Notes: a model not told the origin generated them from the letters alone. Positions 16,614 through 28,672 are shown, numbered from the stretch's first letter. The stretch is 64,000 nucleotides of DNA from CAVWXT01 sp963759115 (GCA_963759115.1 CAVWXT010000001.1:186001-250000); one strand, 5' to 3'. Program-made: numbers and translations.

Positions 16614-17476
16614 TGGATGCGAAGCATCGGCTTGAAGACAAAGGCCAGGGGCAGGACCAGGATGAGATAGCCGACGATCCAAGGCTGGAGCATGGCGGCA
16701 TTCCAGCCCGGCACAATCCCGAACGGCTTGTATTCCGCCAGCGCCACTTCCACGACCTCCGTGGCCGGGCCTTCGCCGTATTGCCTCTGGGGCGGGCCGG
16801 CGTAGTGAACGCCGTCAACGATGAGCTCCGTTTGGATCGTCCGGCCCTTCAGTCGGATCTGAATCTCATAGGGTTCGCGGCGCTTTTCGCCGTGCAACAC
16901 CCACTCTGCCACGCCGTTGGCCGCCGGAAGCGGCTCCGCGGAGGGATCCGGCGCCGCCTTGGGATCAGGGATGGCCCGGTCTTCTTTGACCTCCTGGATC
17001 CAGCCGGTCTCGGACTTCAGTCCCGCCTGGGGCACGACGTGGGCCCACTGGCCGATGGCCGAGAGCGGCGTATAGACCTTCAGCGTCACGGTATCGCCCT
17101 CCGCGACCGGAAGATAGGCAATGCGGGAGAAGGCCCACGTGGCCACCAGCACGATGGGGATGAGGGAAGCCAGCAGCGGCTTGCCTTCGGCCTTGAGCGT
17201 CTTCATCACGATCCCTTGCAGGGTGGCCTGATAGCGGGCCAAGGCTTCCTTGTCGCGGGCCTTCTTCGCGGCGCGCATCAACTCTTTGATTCGGGCCTTG
17301 TCCTCCTGGCAGCGCCGGAGCATGTCCTGGTTCGTCGTGAAGACCCGTACCACGGTCAGGATCAGCGCCGTCCCCATGGCCACCATTAACAGCGCCACGT
17401 CCCGCGGCAGGTACAGCATCCAGCCCAGCAACGGATCGGCAATGGCCAGACACACGGCGGTGATGATCTCCAGCAT
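16610..17476 (-). CDS. DUF106 (EMC3/TMCO1-like) membrane protein
   Basis: 288 aa from the ATG at 17476, 2 nt after the stop of the PEP-synthase-like gene (TGACCATG), so translationally coupled. Hydrophobic segments lie at about 1-20, 24-45 and 102-122, with a last one near the C-terminus. The charged coiled region RRCQEDKARIKELMRAAKKA between segments two and three is the DUF106 hallmark shared with archaeal Ylp1-like proteins, eukaryotic EMC3 and the YidC/Oxa1 superfamily. An insertase-like role is inferred. A long extracytoplasmic insert separates the third and last membrane segments. Confidence 0.7.
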   Translation of the reverse strand: MLEIITAVCLAIADPLLGWMLYLPRDVALLMVAMGTALILTVVRVFTTNQDMLRRCQEDKARIKELMRAAKKARDKEALARYQATLQGIVMKTLKAEGKPLLASLIPIVLVATWAFSRIAYLPVAEGDTVTLKVYTPLSAIGQWAHVVPQAGLKSETGWIQEVKEDRAIPDPKAAPDPSAEPLPAANGVAEWVLHGEKRREPYEIQIRLKGRTIQTELIVDGVHYAGPPQRQYGEGPATEVVEVALAEYKPFGIVPGWNAAMLQPWIVGYLILVLPLAFVFKPMLRIH

Positions 17477-17478
17477 GG

Positions 17479-20135
17479 TCAGCCCTCGATGATCGTAATC
17501 TGGCCGCGGTCGCCGTCCACGCGGATCTTCGACCCGTGCTTGATGATCTGCGTCGCGTTGGGACAAGCCACGGCCGGAATCCCGAAATCTCGCGCCGTGA
17601 TCTGCGCCGTGCGAGAGGACGCCCCCCCGTTCCACCACCAGGCCCCGGATGGTCGTGAAGAGCGCCGTCCAACTCGGATCGGTGGAGGGGCACACGAGCA
17701 CGGCGTCGTCGCCGAGGTCGTTGGCCTCAGCGGGATTGAAGACTACCCGCGCCGTGCCCACAACCACGCCCGCGGAGAGCGGCACGGCGGAGAGTTCGCT
17801 GGCTGCCTCGAATCGGCGGGGCAGCCCCAATGTGTCGATCTCGGCCGAGTTGATTACGTCCGGCAGGTCCAGCTTCTGGGCGCATTTCCACCGCACTTTG
17901 CGTTCTTGCGCCCGATCGACGTACCTGGCCGGCTCGCTCTCGAACGCGGCGATTTCCGCCAGGCGGAGGTAGAACACGTCGCCGCACAGCTTGAACCGCC
18001 GGTCGAACTCCTGAAGCGCGCGGCGGATTTCCTCGTAGCCCATCATCAGATAGTGCTTGCCGATCTCGCGATACGGCAGCAGCGCCACGGCCTCGGCCGC
18101 GCAGCGCCTCGATTTCCTCGCGCAGCGAGCTTCCGCCCCACGTGCGGAGCAACGCGGGGAGATCCTTGGCGGCTTGGAGCCGCTTTTCTCTGTTGATTTG
18201 GTGCAGGCGGTCCGGCGAATGTTCGCCGGCCGTGTTCTGGCGCGATGAGCTGTTCGAGGTAGCTCGGGTCTTCGCGCCAGCGCGGCACGGCCAATTCCAT
18301 CTCGGCCACGGCCCGATGGCCGTAGCGATCGAGGAACGCATCGAGCGTTGGCCCGTCCTCTCTCCCGCCGTCGCGGCGGTTCACGGCCACGCGGAACAGC
18401 AGGTCGTTCTGCTCCATCGTGGAGTCGCCATCGAGCCCGGACGTGAGCGCCTGGCAGAGCCGCGTGCCCTCTTGTTGCCCCGAGAGTTGGATGAGGAGCT
18501 TTTCCAGTTCGGCCCGCGCAGCCGCCGAAGAAGCCGGGTTTCAACGATTCCTTGCCGAAGTCGGTAAGGATTCGGCGGATGCGATCGTGGAGTCCGTCGA
18601 CGAGTTGCGGCGTGGTGAGCGTGGAGAGGTCCTGCGCGCGAATTTCAGCGAGATAGCCCAAGTATGGGCGAAGGACCCGCTCATGGAAGATCCAGATCGC
18701 GTCGCGGCGGGCCCTCTTCGTCAGCCGGGACGAGCGGAGCATGGCCCACAAGGTGCCCGGCAAGCGGAACAGGAACTTCCCGTCCGCCCGCTCCGCATCG
18801 AACTTCGTGGGCGCAGTCTCCAGGATGCGGGGATCGCTGAGGATCTCGGCATGGTCGTACTTGAAGGGCATGCTCTCCCAGAACTGCTCGGCCGCGCGAT
18901 CGGGGTCGGAGAAGATCCGCCCGCAAATCAGTTCCAGAAAGCCTTCTTCGCGGACGCACTTGCTGGGGCGATAGCCGAAATCGACGTACATGCGGCCGTA
19001 GCCGCCGTCGCCGCGCATGAAGTCGCGGACGATGTCCCACGTCAGCGGCATGGGCGCGATGAGCGTCTCGGCCAGATTGTGGACGACCCAGACCTTCTCC
19101 TTTCCGCCAGCCATTGCGCGGAGCCGAGCAATTTCTTCCTCGCGGTAGGTCCTTTGAACGGCCGGATCGGGCGGCAGCGCCGTGATCGGCCGCGATTGCA
19201 GCAAGAACAGTTCACCCCCGGCCAGGCACCACTCCAGGTCCTGCGGCGTGCCATAGTATTGTTCGACCTCGGCCGCCAGGCGCGCCAGCGCGGCCACCTG
19301 TCGGTCGTCCAGCACGCGGGCGTGGCGGCGCTCATCGGCGATTTCGCGTTCTTCGGTGCCCGTCTCGGTGCGGACGGTCATCACCACCTTCTCGGCGACG
19401 GTCAACTCCTTGATCTTGCCGGTTGGCTTCGCAACGACGATCGCGTCGGGTGTCACCTGCCCGCCGACGATGGCTTCGCCCAGTCCCCAGGCGGCGTTGA
19501 TGACGACTTCGTCCCGCGCCGGTGACGGGGTTGGCCGTGAACAGGACGCCCGCGGCGTCGGCCGGCACGAGCCGCTGCACGACCACCGCCAGGGCGAGGT
19601 CGCGCTTGTCGAAGCCGTGATGGGCGCGGTAGGTGATGGCCCGGGCCGTCCACAGGCTGGACCAGCACGCCCGCACGGCCTTGAGCACCGCCGGGGCCCC
19701 GCGGATGTTCAGGTACGTGTCCTGCTGACCGGCAAAGGCCGCTTCGGCCAGGTCCTCGGCCGTCGCCGAGGAGCGCACGGCCACGCTCAAGTTGGGTTGG
19801 CCGGCCTGCCTCTCAAGCTGCTGGTACGCGGCGAGCACCTGCTGGGCCAGCGTCTCGGGAATCTCGCAATCGTTGAACGTCCTGCGAATTTTCGCCGAGA
19901 CCGCCTCCACGGCCGCCGGCTGGTCGGTGCGGGCTTGGGCCAACGCCGCCTCGATCCGCGGCGCCAGGCCGTTGGCTTCGACGAACGTGCGGTACGCGGG
20001 AGTGGTGATCACGAAGCCCTGCGGCACGGGGAACTTCGCGCGGCTGAGCTTGCACAGATTGATGCCCTTGCCGCCCAGTACTTCCGTGCTCAGGGCGGCG
20101 TCCGCTGCGGCAACTTCGCCAAAGAACTGAATCAC
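17479..20135 (-). CDS. PEP synthase/PPDK-like phosphotransferase, several frameshifts
   Basis: About 885 aa once about five frameshifts are bridged (near 19520, 18520, 18250, 18110 and 17610). The GTG start at 20135 overlaps the upstream stop (GTGA). The N-terminus has the PPDK ATP-grasp start (LGGKGINLCKLSRAKFPVPQ GF) and VRSSATAEDL. Later come WCLAGGELFLLQSRPIT, the end of the ATP-binding domain, and a variable central region. The swivelling phospho-His segment reads ERGGVLSH plus AQITARDFGIPAVACPN in the neighbouring frame. There is no C-terminal PEP-binding TIM barrel, so it resembles rifampicin phosphotransferase-like PEP-utilising proteins. At least one shift is a single extra G beside the catalytic His, suggesting sequencing error. 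Confidence 0.7.
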
Positions 20136-22950
20136 GTCCGGGGGCGTAGTCGGCCTTCGGCTTCATGCATACCAGGCCTCGCTTCTCCGTGCCGAACAAC
20201 AGGTGGGAATCAACTTGGATCATGGGGCCCGTCATCCGGCCCGGCCACGCCGCCGCCAGCTTTGCCCATTGCTCGGACTTGCCCGAGGCGAAATCGTACC
20301 GCTTGATGGCTTCCTGGGACAGATAGAGGAGCAAGCTTTCCGCCAGGACCGGCGGATAGCTGCCCGCCGCGTCCTTGATGCGGCCGATCTCCCGGCCATC
20401 GTCGGGCCGTAACAGCCGGATCTCTCCCGTGGTAGTGACGCACGCAATCCGCTCGCGATCGAAGACCGGCGGGCAGGCGAGCGGACCGCAGGGGATCGAC
20501 ACGGCCGGGCGAGCGTCCAGGATGCCCTCGCCCCGGAGGCCGTCGGCCAGCCCCACCCACACGCGGCCGGCCGTCAACACACATCCCGTCTGCGGGGCGC
20601 CGGGCAGCGGCTTCTCCCACAACGTGGCGCCGGTGTGGGCATCGAGCGCAACCAGCTTCGGCGGGTCACTCACGGCGGCCAGCACCAGGTCGTCGCTGAC
20701 GAAGGGACACCCGACGCACGGCCCGATCGCCGCCTGGAAAAGCTCCTTCTTCGTGGCCGCAGAGGAGACATCCAGCGCCGTGATTCCTCGCTCGGAGTCG
20801 GCAATGAACAGGCGCTCGCGCGATTGCGAAGAAGGTTTGCCGTCGGGGCCGTTTTCGACGATCGTCATGCGGGTGAGCGTGAATTCTCCGTTGGCCTCCG
20901 TAGAAACGGGATGCCGCCAGAGTTCGCGGCCCGTGGCCGGATCCAGGCAGTGCAGGGCCCGATCGCCGTCGCCAGCCTTGCCGTCCACGAAGAACACGCC
21001 GTCCTCCAGAACGGCCGCCGAATGATAGATCGGGTTCGGCGAGGGTGCGAACCAGCCGCGGATCAATTCGTTGCTGCCGGGAAGGATCGTCTTCTTGCCT
21101 TCCACCTCTTTTTGGGCGAAGCGAATCTGGGCGAGACCGCTCCCGTCTTTGCGCATTTCGCCCACGTAGAGGGCACCCAGGGCATAGGCCGCCGCTGCGT
21201 AGACGGCCGGCGAGGACTTGTCTTCCGGGTCCTTGGGATTGCCCCCTTGGATTCCCCAGGCATACTGGCCGCGGACGGGGACGGTGCTGCCGTCGATCCG
21301 GCCCGACTTGCCCGGCCCGCCCAGCGCTCCCGCCCAAAGGGCCTTTTGTTCTTCGAGGCCGGGGCGACCGAGGCAGTAGAGCCCGCCTTCTTCGCTGGTG
21401 GGATTGCCGACGCCGAGGTAGACGTGGCCTCGCGCCACCGTCGGCGAACTCAACACCATCTGGCCCAACGGGACTTCCCAAACGGGCGTCAGGTCCTCTT
21501 TGCCGATGCCGATCAGCGTGTTCGCGCCATTCACCACGTAGACGTGGTCTTTCGCCACGGCCGGAGAGGCCACGATGGGCGCATGGGTGTTGAACTTGCG
21601 ACAGTCCTTGCCGTCGGCTGCCGAGACCGAGTAGAGGCAGGAGTCGCGCGACACAAAGAAGACCCGCCCGCTTTCCTTATCGACGGCGGGCGTTCCGAGC
21701 ACCGTGTCGCCGACCTCGGCCTTCCACACCACGGCGTCCTTCGCGCCCTTCTCCGCCTTGGCCACGTCGATGCACCATACGGCGCCGACGGGCTTGATGT
21801 CCTTGACTGCTTCTTCGATCTCCTGCTCGCTCTTCTTCTGCCCCTTCATTTCCGCGCGGAGGTTCTTGGCGACCTGCTGGGCCGTGTTGATGAAATCGCC
21901 GTGGCCCATGCCGACGTAGAGCCGACCGCCTACGATCGCCGGGCTTCCGAAGACCGGGTAGGGAGCCTGAATGCGCCACATTTCCTTGCCGGTCTTGGCC
22001 TCGGCGCAGACAATTGCCTGCGCATTTTGACCCTTGTACCGATATCCTCGCCCCAGAGTGAAATACAGCTTCCCGTCTACGCAGACCGGCCCGGACTCGC
22101 AATCGCGGTACTGGTCGCCGGGCAAATGCCACTGGACCTGGTTTCCGTCCGGCTGGGGCGCCAGCTTGAAACAATACATGCCGTCTTCGCCGGCGCCGAT
22201 AAAGGCCAGGCCATCGGCGATGCAGGGGGACGACTCGACGTGGCTCTTCGTGCGGTAGTCCCACAACTTCACACCTTCGCGCCGCTTTTCGCTTTGCTCG
22301 ACGTCCAGGCAGAACACGCGGGCGTCGTAGGTTTCGTGCAGTCCTTCGCCCACCACCAGGTACTTGCCCGCAACGGCCGGCGAAGAGAACGTGGGCCGGA
22401 ACTTGTCCTGATCGAACTTCCAAACAAGCTTCCCGTCGTCGGCGTCGAGGCTGAGGATGGCGCCGTCGCGGCTGAAGACCAACCACCGTGCGGAAGTGGC
22501 GTAGACCCGGTTGCCCACCACGGACGGCGACGATGCGAACGCCTTGATGGCCTTGGTGGCGAACGACCAGACAACTCGGTCGTGGCCCGGGTCGTCATCG
22601 CCGCTGGGCACGTACCCGCGGCGATCCAGTCCACCGCGCCAGAGGGCCCAATCGGTTGGGGCCTTCTCGATGGTCGAGACGTTCTCCCGCGGAGACGCCA
22701 ACACGAGCGAGCCCAGGTAGATTCCGCTGCCCACCAGGGCGACCAAGATCACCAGGACGACCTTCTGCGCCCAGAGGAGAAGCGCGAGCCGCTTGATCGA
22801 GGCCGGTTTGAACGTGGCGACGGCCACGCCCCCCAGCGCCGTCAGGATGATCGGCAGCATGGTCACGAGGACCTGCAACGGTCCGACGAGAACCGGAACG
22901 ACAGCCAACGGCCCGTGGGCCGGCAACGAAAGTAAACCAATGGCGTCCAT
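20132..22950 (-). CDS. Membrane-anchored PQQ-like beta-propeller protein
   Basis: About 939 aa. Two to three N-terminal membrane segments (residues about 12-90) are followed by two sets of PQQ-type blades with repeated A-SPAVAGKYLVVGEG, GSPAIVGGRLYVGMG and SSPTVARGHVYLGVG units. The open frame runs on to 19813. However, adding one C to the CCCCC run near 20140 gives a stop TGA overlapping the GTG of the next gene, so the true end is probably 20132. It probably displays a propeller outside the membrane. It is the middle gene of a minus-strand block with the FG-GAP and PEP-synthase-like genes. Confidence 0.75.
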
Positions 22951-22977
22951 AAGTGTCGCTCTGTCGATCTTGGGTGA

Positions 22978-23014
22978 TACCCGTAGGACAGGTTGCCAAC
23001 CTGTCCTACGGGTA
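22978..23014. repeat. 37-bp perfect palindrome (GACAGGTTGCCAACCTGTC)
   Basis: TACCCGTAGGACAGGTTG and its complement around a single central base. It lies between the FG-GAP and PQQ genes and could act as a terminator or mRNA-stabilising hairpin. The same core recurs twice at 52816-52884. Confidence 0.75.
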
Positions 23015-23056
23015 GTTCGTCGTCCGCGCGATGTTTTCTCCGAGGTCAGCCGATTG

Positions 23057-24946
23057 CTATTTCTTGTCGAGTGGCACGCGGAGGGCCGAGCCTTCGACGA
23101 TGACTTCCTTCTCTTGCACCTGTCCGCCCGGCAACCGCCACTTGAGCGTAAGCGGCCCCATCTCGCTCATGCCCAGGAAAGCGCCCGGTTCGCCGGCGGA
23201 GACCGTCCACGCTCCGTAGCGACCGCTTGTTCTGGTCGAAGGCCGTCACGGAGACAGGGCCTGCGGAGGGGCTGTTCGTCGAAAGCGTGGCGATCACTGC
23301 GAGTGCCGTTCCATCGACCTTCCTCGGCAACAGCCACATTTCGCCGTTATTGAGCACGAGGAACATGTCCATCGCGTTGTGGCCGGTGAAATCGGCCACG
23401 CAGCCGGCCTGTTGTCCTTCCGCTGCTTGCGGCAGCAGTCCTTGCATCTGCGCGTCCATCTTGCGCGAGAGTCCGAAGCAGCGGAATCCGCGGTTGAAGA
23501 AGAGTCTGCGGGGCCAGCCCGTCGCCGTAGGCGACGAAGATGTCCTGCCGGCCGTCGTTGTTGATGTCGATCGTCTGACAGCAGATTCCGCCCGACTTGG
23601 AGATGTAGCCGAAGGAGCCCGAGCACGGGAGCATGTTCTTGAACTTGCCTCCCCCGAGGTTCTGGTAGAGGCAGGGCACGCCGTCCGGGAGACGAGCAGG
23701 ATATCGGGCAGGCCGTCATGGTCGTAGTCGCCCAGGCACACGGCGTATCGTCCCTTGCCGAAGCCGACCTGGTTCTTCACCGGCGGGGCGAACGATCCCG
23801 GCGCCGTTGCCCTTGTAGAACAGCCCGCCGTTGGAGAAGAGTTGGATCACGTCCGGGAAGGAATCGCCGTCGAAGTCGGCGACAAGGCAGCGTCCGGCCT
23901 CGCCCAAATCCTTCGCCGGCAAGTCGCCCGTCGACCAGAGGCTTGCCCTCGGCCGAGCCGTCGTCCTTGAAGGTCAGGATCACCGGCGACGCTTTCGTTC
24001 CGACCAGCAGGCCGGGCCTTCCGTTCCGGCCGACGTCGAGGAGGGAAAGCGACAGGCAGCCGTCCTTGAGCGCCTCGCCGGCTTTGACGGCAGCGGCCGC
24101 AAACGTGCCGTCCGCTTTCTGCCCGTGGATGCTCAGTTCCTTGCCGTCCCAACTGGCCAGATCGATCTTTCCGTCGCGGTTGAAATCGCCCCAGGCGAAA
24201 ACCGACGACTTGGACTTCAGCGCCAGCCTGGCAGTGACGTTTTCCATCGTCTTGCCGTTCCAGCGGATAGAGTTGGTCGCCGGCGTCCGAGGCCAGAAAC
24301 GCGGCCAGCTTCCCGTCGCCGGCCAGATCCACCGCCGTCGCCTGGTTGAATCTTGCGATCGGTCTTCCCGATCTGGACCTTCTCGCCCCATTCGACCTTC
24401 TCTTCCACCGGCACCTCGGCGTTGGGGTCCGTCATGACGTAGTTGATGCACCGCAAGAGCATGTCCGTGCTGCCGGAGAAGGTGCCGAGCATTTGTTCGT
24501 TCGATCTTCTCCAGTCTCCCACGTATTGTTGTCGCCCAGGCCAACGATCGACCACGTGGCGCCGTTGTGCAGAAGCCCCGTGATCTTGTCGCCGCCCCTT
24601 CCATGCCCGTCCCTTCAGCCTGATAGTGGCCGGCAAACAGGAGGGCTTCGCGATAGCCGTCGGCAATCGTGCCCATGATCTCCTTGCCCTGGGCCTGCAT
24701 GGGTTCGGGCATGGCCAGCAGATCGAAGGTCACCTCCTTGTCCTTGCAGTCGCCTTTGAGCACCTTCTTCACCGTGGCGACGGCCTTGCCCGTGGCCTCT
24801 ACGCTCTTGAACTCCAGCAGGAGGATCAGTTCGGAGTCCTTCGCCAGGTCCTTGGGCGTGAAGTTCGGGTTGATGTAGGCCTGCGCGGCGGTGCCCAGGG
24901 CGAGAATCGACGAAAGCGCGAGCAGAACGGTCCGTTTGATCTTCAT
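23057..24946 (-). CDS. Secreted FG-GAP/VCBS repeat protein, frameshifted
   Basis: About 629 aa over several frames. It starts at MKIKRTVLLALSSILALG (24946; GGAG 6 nt upstream), a signal peptide. FG-GAP-like repeats are visible in different frames: FAWGDFNRDGKIDLASWDG, LVADFDGDSFPDVIQLFSNG, VCLGDYDHDGLPDILLV, TIDINNDGRQDIFVAYGDG and VADFTGHNAMDMFLVLNNG. These DxDxDG-type loops bind Ca and build an integrin-like propeller. The C-terminal sequence ends at a TAG at 23057. About six shifts are needed, probably mostly sequence error. It lies 31 nt downstream of the GH123-like gene. Confidence 0.65.
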
Positions 24947-24977
24947 GTACCTCTCCACTGGTTCCTATTACACGAGT

Positions 24978-27723
24978 CTACTTCGTCTCCCGCTTGCGTT
25001 CCACTTCGGCGGCCAGGGCGTAGAGCGTGGCATTCCGTTCTCGCCAGGGAGTGCTCTGGAACCAGGCGTGCCCGGCTTCGCCCGTCTGGAATCGCCATCG
25101 CCAGGGGGCCGAATAGTCGTGGAGCTGATTCGTGTAGTTGCAGATGCCCCGCAGGCCCTCGAGGATACGGTCGTCGAGCATCGTTTGGCAGCGACTGGGC
25201 CAATTCATCTCCCAGTTTTCCGCGGGTCGCCTTGTCGGTGAGGGCTTGCTCGATGTAGATGCGGGCCTCGCACGCCTGCACACCCTCCCGGAATTGCTCG
25301 AAATGGGCCGTGGCCACGGCGCCCTCCGGCCCCGGGGCCAACAGCGAGCAGCACAACTCCAGGTTGTTCCAGATGCTCCAGGGATAGCGTTCGTAGACTC
25401 GGTACACGCGTCGGCCGTTCTTGTCCTTGATCGCGCGCCAGGTGTCTCCGCCCAGGCGGCCGTAGCCTCGCTGGCCGCCGGCCATGGTCAACTCGGTCAT
25501 GCAACTCCACATGGTGCCGGGGAGCGTGTCCATCTCGCCGCGCCAGCCCGGCCGCAGGAGTTGCTGTGCGTACAGTTCGGGGTTCTTCCAGCCGTATTTC
25601 CGTCCTTTGGCCGGATCCTCGACCTCGCCCACGTCATGGATGCTGGTCATGTAGCCGGTCTGATGCCCAAGGTCCTTGCCGATCTTGTAGTGGGCGTGGG
25701 AGACCCAGGGCAGGTCGCCGGTCACGTCGCTCCAGAAGTCGATCTCGCCCTTCTGCGCCCGGACGTCGGTGAACCAGCCCAGCATCATCGCCTGCTCCAG
25801 GCCCCGCTTCTTCATCCGCTCTCGCAACGCGTCGAATAGCTTTGTCCACTGCGCCCGGCAATCGGCATCCGTGAAGTAGTTGGGGAAGGTCGCCTTGGCG
25901 AGCTTGCCGGTCGCCGGGTCGGTGGTGGTCAGTGTCACGACGGGCGCGGTCGGCCGGTCCTTATAGCGGCTTTGACTCCGCCGGCATGTCGCTGTGGGCA
26001 CCGCCCACCGATAGCTCCTTCGACGGCAGCAGGAAGATGTCCCAGACGATAAAACACACCAGTTTGGGCTTGCCCAGGTTCTTCTCCGCCACGTCCAGAT
26101 ACTTGTCCATCGCCGTGAAGTCGAAATCATATTCCTTCTCCCCCTTCTTCACCCAGCGGACGATGGATTCCTCGTTGCCGTAGTTGGTGCCGCAGATGAG
26201 GGGCAGGTAGAGCACCCCGCTGCCTACCTCGCGCATCAGCCGGAACGAGCGGGCGATCAGCTCGAAGTGCTTGTCCGACCATGCCGGCACGCCATACTCG
26301 ACCTGCAGCGTGTCGGGCGATTGCACCATCTCCGTCCAGGTCTGGTATCTGTCGGGTTCGGGCAGCATCCAGCCCGGTACCTCCAGCCGCACGGGAATCT
26401 CGACGGGCTTCTCGTCCTCGCAACTTATGGCCAACCGGCCCTCGTAGACGCCCGGCGGGGCGTCAGCGGGCACTCTGACCGTCAACCAGATCGGGGCCAC
26501 GGCGCCCGTGGGCCGGACATCACTGGCCGCGGTGGCAGCGGCGCCTTTCGCAGGCGCCGCCGATCTTGCCCAGCGGATATTCCGCGGGAGGGGCGTCGAG
26601 GAGAACGCTCAGGGCCTCGGCCAACGGCCGGCTCGCGCCGGCTCTCGATCCTTGGCCATCCGTCGAGCCGTACGTCGCGTCGTAGATCCCGTACTCCGCT
26701 CCGCCGGGAGCAGCAAAACGCACCCGCAGGGCCGAGGCGGGGATGACGCCGTCGGTTTCCGCGGAGTTCGCTGGGCACCGCCTTGAGCCCTCGGATGGGC
26801 TTCGCCGAGCCCACGACCACTTTGTCGGAGAAGACGCCGTTCCGCGCTCCGCTCAGGCGAATCGGCCGCAAGCTCTCGCCGGGACCGGCGGAGTCGAGCT
26901 TGAAGTCGGTCCGCAGGAGCGTGCCGTTCCAGACCTGTAGCCCCGGCGGCCAGGCGACGAGGGCTTCCACGCCGCTTGGGCCATCGGCGGTCAGGCGGGC
27001 GTCGATCAGCTCGCAGGTGTTCCATGCCATCCAGTAGAGCTGCTCCTGCGTCCAGTTCATCTTCTTCTTCTCGTCCACGACCTTGTGATAAGGGGAGCGG
27101 ACAATCTCGATGGCCAGGACGTTGACGCCCTTGCGCAGGAGCCGCGCCGGCAGTTCCACCTCGATCGCGCGCTGGCGGAGGGCCGTGCGTCTGAGGTCTT
27201 CCGCGTCGGGCTTGTCGGGCGTCCCGAAGATTTCGCCTTTCGGCGTCACGAAGGTCTCCAGCGGGTAGGCCTCGGCCAGACTGGCGCCCGCGACGATGTC
27301 CTTCCGTCCGATCTCCTCGCCGTTCAGGTAGACAGTGATCCCGCCGTGGTAGCCCGCTGCGAGCTTGAGCGATTTCCCCTGCGCCGGATCGGAGACCAGG
27401 AACCTGCCCCGCAGGCAGATCCGGGCGACAAAGGACGCGTGGCTCTGCATCCCGATCGGCCCGCGCAGCCAGTCGGCGTCGTCGAAATCCGGCTTCGTCC
27501 AGCCGGCCGGGGCCGGAGCGGTCTCGCCGTTGAGCCAGAAAGATTTTGGGTAGACGACCGGTTTCGCCCCGTCGTCGAAGGCGATCTCCGGCGTCTTGAG
27601 CACCTGGAACATCCGCCAAGAGCCGAACTGATCGAGGATGACGTTGCGGGCCTCCGTCGCCGGCGCCGAGGCCGTACACAGGACCAGCGACACTAAACTT
27701 AGGTACATCTTCAGCAAACGCAT
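24978..27723 (-). CDS. GH123/DUF4091-like secreted protein, paralogue A, frameshifted
   Basis: About 914 aa. A signal peptide (MRLLKMYLSLVSLVLCTASA) is followed by a jelly-roll sugar-binding domain (KPDFDDADWLRGP, YHGGITVYLNGEEIGR, GVNVLAIEIVR), a linker, an Ig-like domain (WLTVRVPADAPPGVYEG) and a catalytic-type barrel (TWTEMVQSPDTLQVEYGVPA, MREVGSGVLYLPLI, ERMKKRGLEQAMMLGW). The DUF4091-like tail includes EGVQACEARIYIEQAL. Frameshifts lie near 26780, 26520, 25975 and 25180. Paralogues B, C and D share this order. Glycan hydrolysis is inferred from similarity to GH123-type proteins; catalytic residues were not verified. Confidence 0.6.
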
Positions 27724-27840
27724 CGTCTCCTCGTTCCATCACCTGCCATTGGCTTCCAATCATGGCTCTTCTTGGCACAATTCTCGTGCTTATCCATCTT
27801 CGTCAGGATAGTCGGGCGGGATGCCGCTGTCAACCAAACG

Positions 27841-27869
27841 TTGCCACCTAATCAGGTCGGGAGTATACT
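27841..27869 (+). promoter_or_regulatory. Promoter of the DUF433/DUF5615 pair
   Basis: TTGCCA (27841-27846), 17 nt, TATACT (27864-27869), 47 nt before the ATG of the DUF433 gene. Confidence 0.6.
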
Positions 27870-27916
27870 AGGATAGCGTGTGGTTGTGACAGGTCTCACG
27901 AATGCAAAGGGACACA

Positions 27917-28255
27917 ATGGCGACTGTTGAAGAAACTCGTGTTCCTGGCCCAGAGCCTTACCCGCACATCTTGAAGGAGGAGAGCAGGCCGGCGCGGCTG
28001 GCGAGCACGCCGCGCATGAGGGTTTCGCACTTGGTCGTGGAGTACCTGAACTGGGGCTGGTCGCCTGAAGAGATGTGCCACCAACATCCCTTTCTCACGC
28101 TTCCCGAGGCGTACGCGGCCATGGCGTACTACTTCGATCATCAGGCCGAGATCGACGCGGAGATCGAGGCGGATGACAAGGCGGCCCGGAATGCGATGGC
28201 CACGGCATTGCCTTCCCCGTTGCTGTTGCGACTGCGGGCGTTAAGGGCGAGATAA
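27917..28255 (+). CDS. DUF433 family antitoxin
   Basis: 112 aa from the ATG at 27917, preceded by AAGGG at 5 nt; the frame also has an ATG at 27902 without a ribosome site. RMRVSHLVVEYLNWGWSPEE, then MCHQHPFLTLPEAYAAMAYY, is the DUF433 core, an HTH-like domain (VapB45 type) found upstream of DUF5615 nucleases. The stop codon is directly followed by the partner ATG. Confidence 0.85.
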   Translation: MATVEETRVPGPEPYPHILKEESRPARLASTPRMRVSHLVVEYLNWGWSPEEMCHQHPFLTLPEAYAAMAYYFDHQAEIDAEIEADDKAARNAMATALPSPLLLRLRALRAR

Positions 28256-28603
28256 ATGGCGATCTCGCTGTATTTCGACGTCAACATACCGGACGCCATT
28301 GCCGTGCAGCTTCGCCGTCGCGGCGTCGATGTATTGACTGCCATCGAGGACAGCAGACGCCGACTGCCAGACGACGTGCTGCTGGAGCGAGCGAGAGAAC
28401 TGACGCGAGTCGTGTTCACGTTTGACATCGGTTTTCGCGTAATGGCGGAGCAGTGGCAGCGAGACGCCCGGCAATTTGCCGGCCTAATCTTCGCGCGGCA
28501 ATTCGGCGCCACCATCGGCCAATTCGTGAGTGACTTGGAGTTGGTCGCCCTGGCATCCAATCCGGACGAGTTCATGAACTTCATCCTCTACCTACCGCTT
28601 TGA
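28256..28603 (+). CDS. DUF5615 PIN-like protein (putative toxin)
   Basis: 115 aa, starting with no gap after the DUF433 stop. LYFDVNIPDAIAVQLRRRGVDVLTAIED and VFTFDIGFRVMA carry the two Asp positions typical of DUF5615 (Mut7-C/PIN-like) proteins; these are separate stretches at residues 5-32 and 61-72. It probably acts as an RNase toxin neutralised by the DUF433 partner. It looks intact. Confidence 0.8.
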   Translation: MAISLYFDVNIPDAIAVQLRRRGVDVLTAIEDSRRRLPDDVLLERARELTRVVFTFDIGFRVMAEQWQRDARQFAGLIFARQFGATIGQFVSDLELVALASNPDEFMNFILYLPL

Positions 28604-28672
28604 TCGGCCCCAGCACGGGTCGGTGAGAACCGGGGGCAACTCGCTGTCAAGGAGAGGAGTTCACGGTCAATC

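Noticed and set aside
20635..22935. 766-codon plus-strand open frame
   Set aside because: Mirror of the PQQ-propeller gene; composition follows the complementary strand and no domain is visible.
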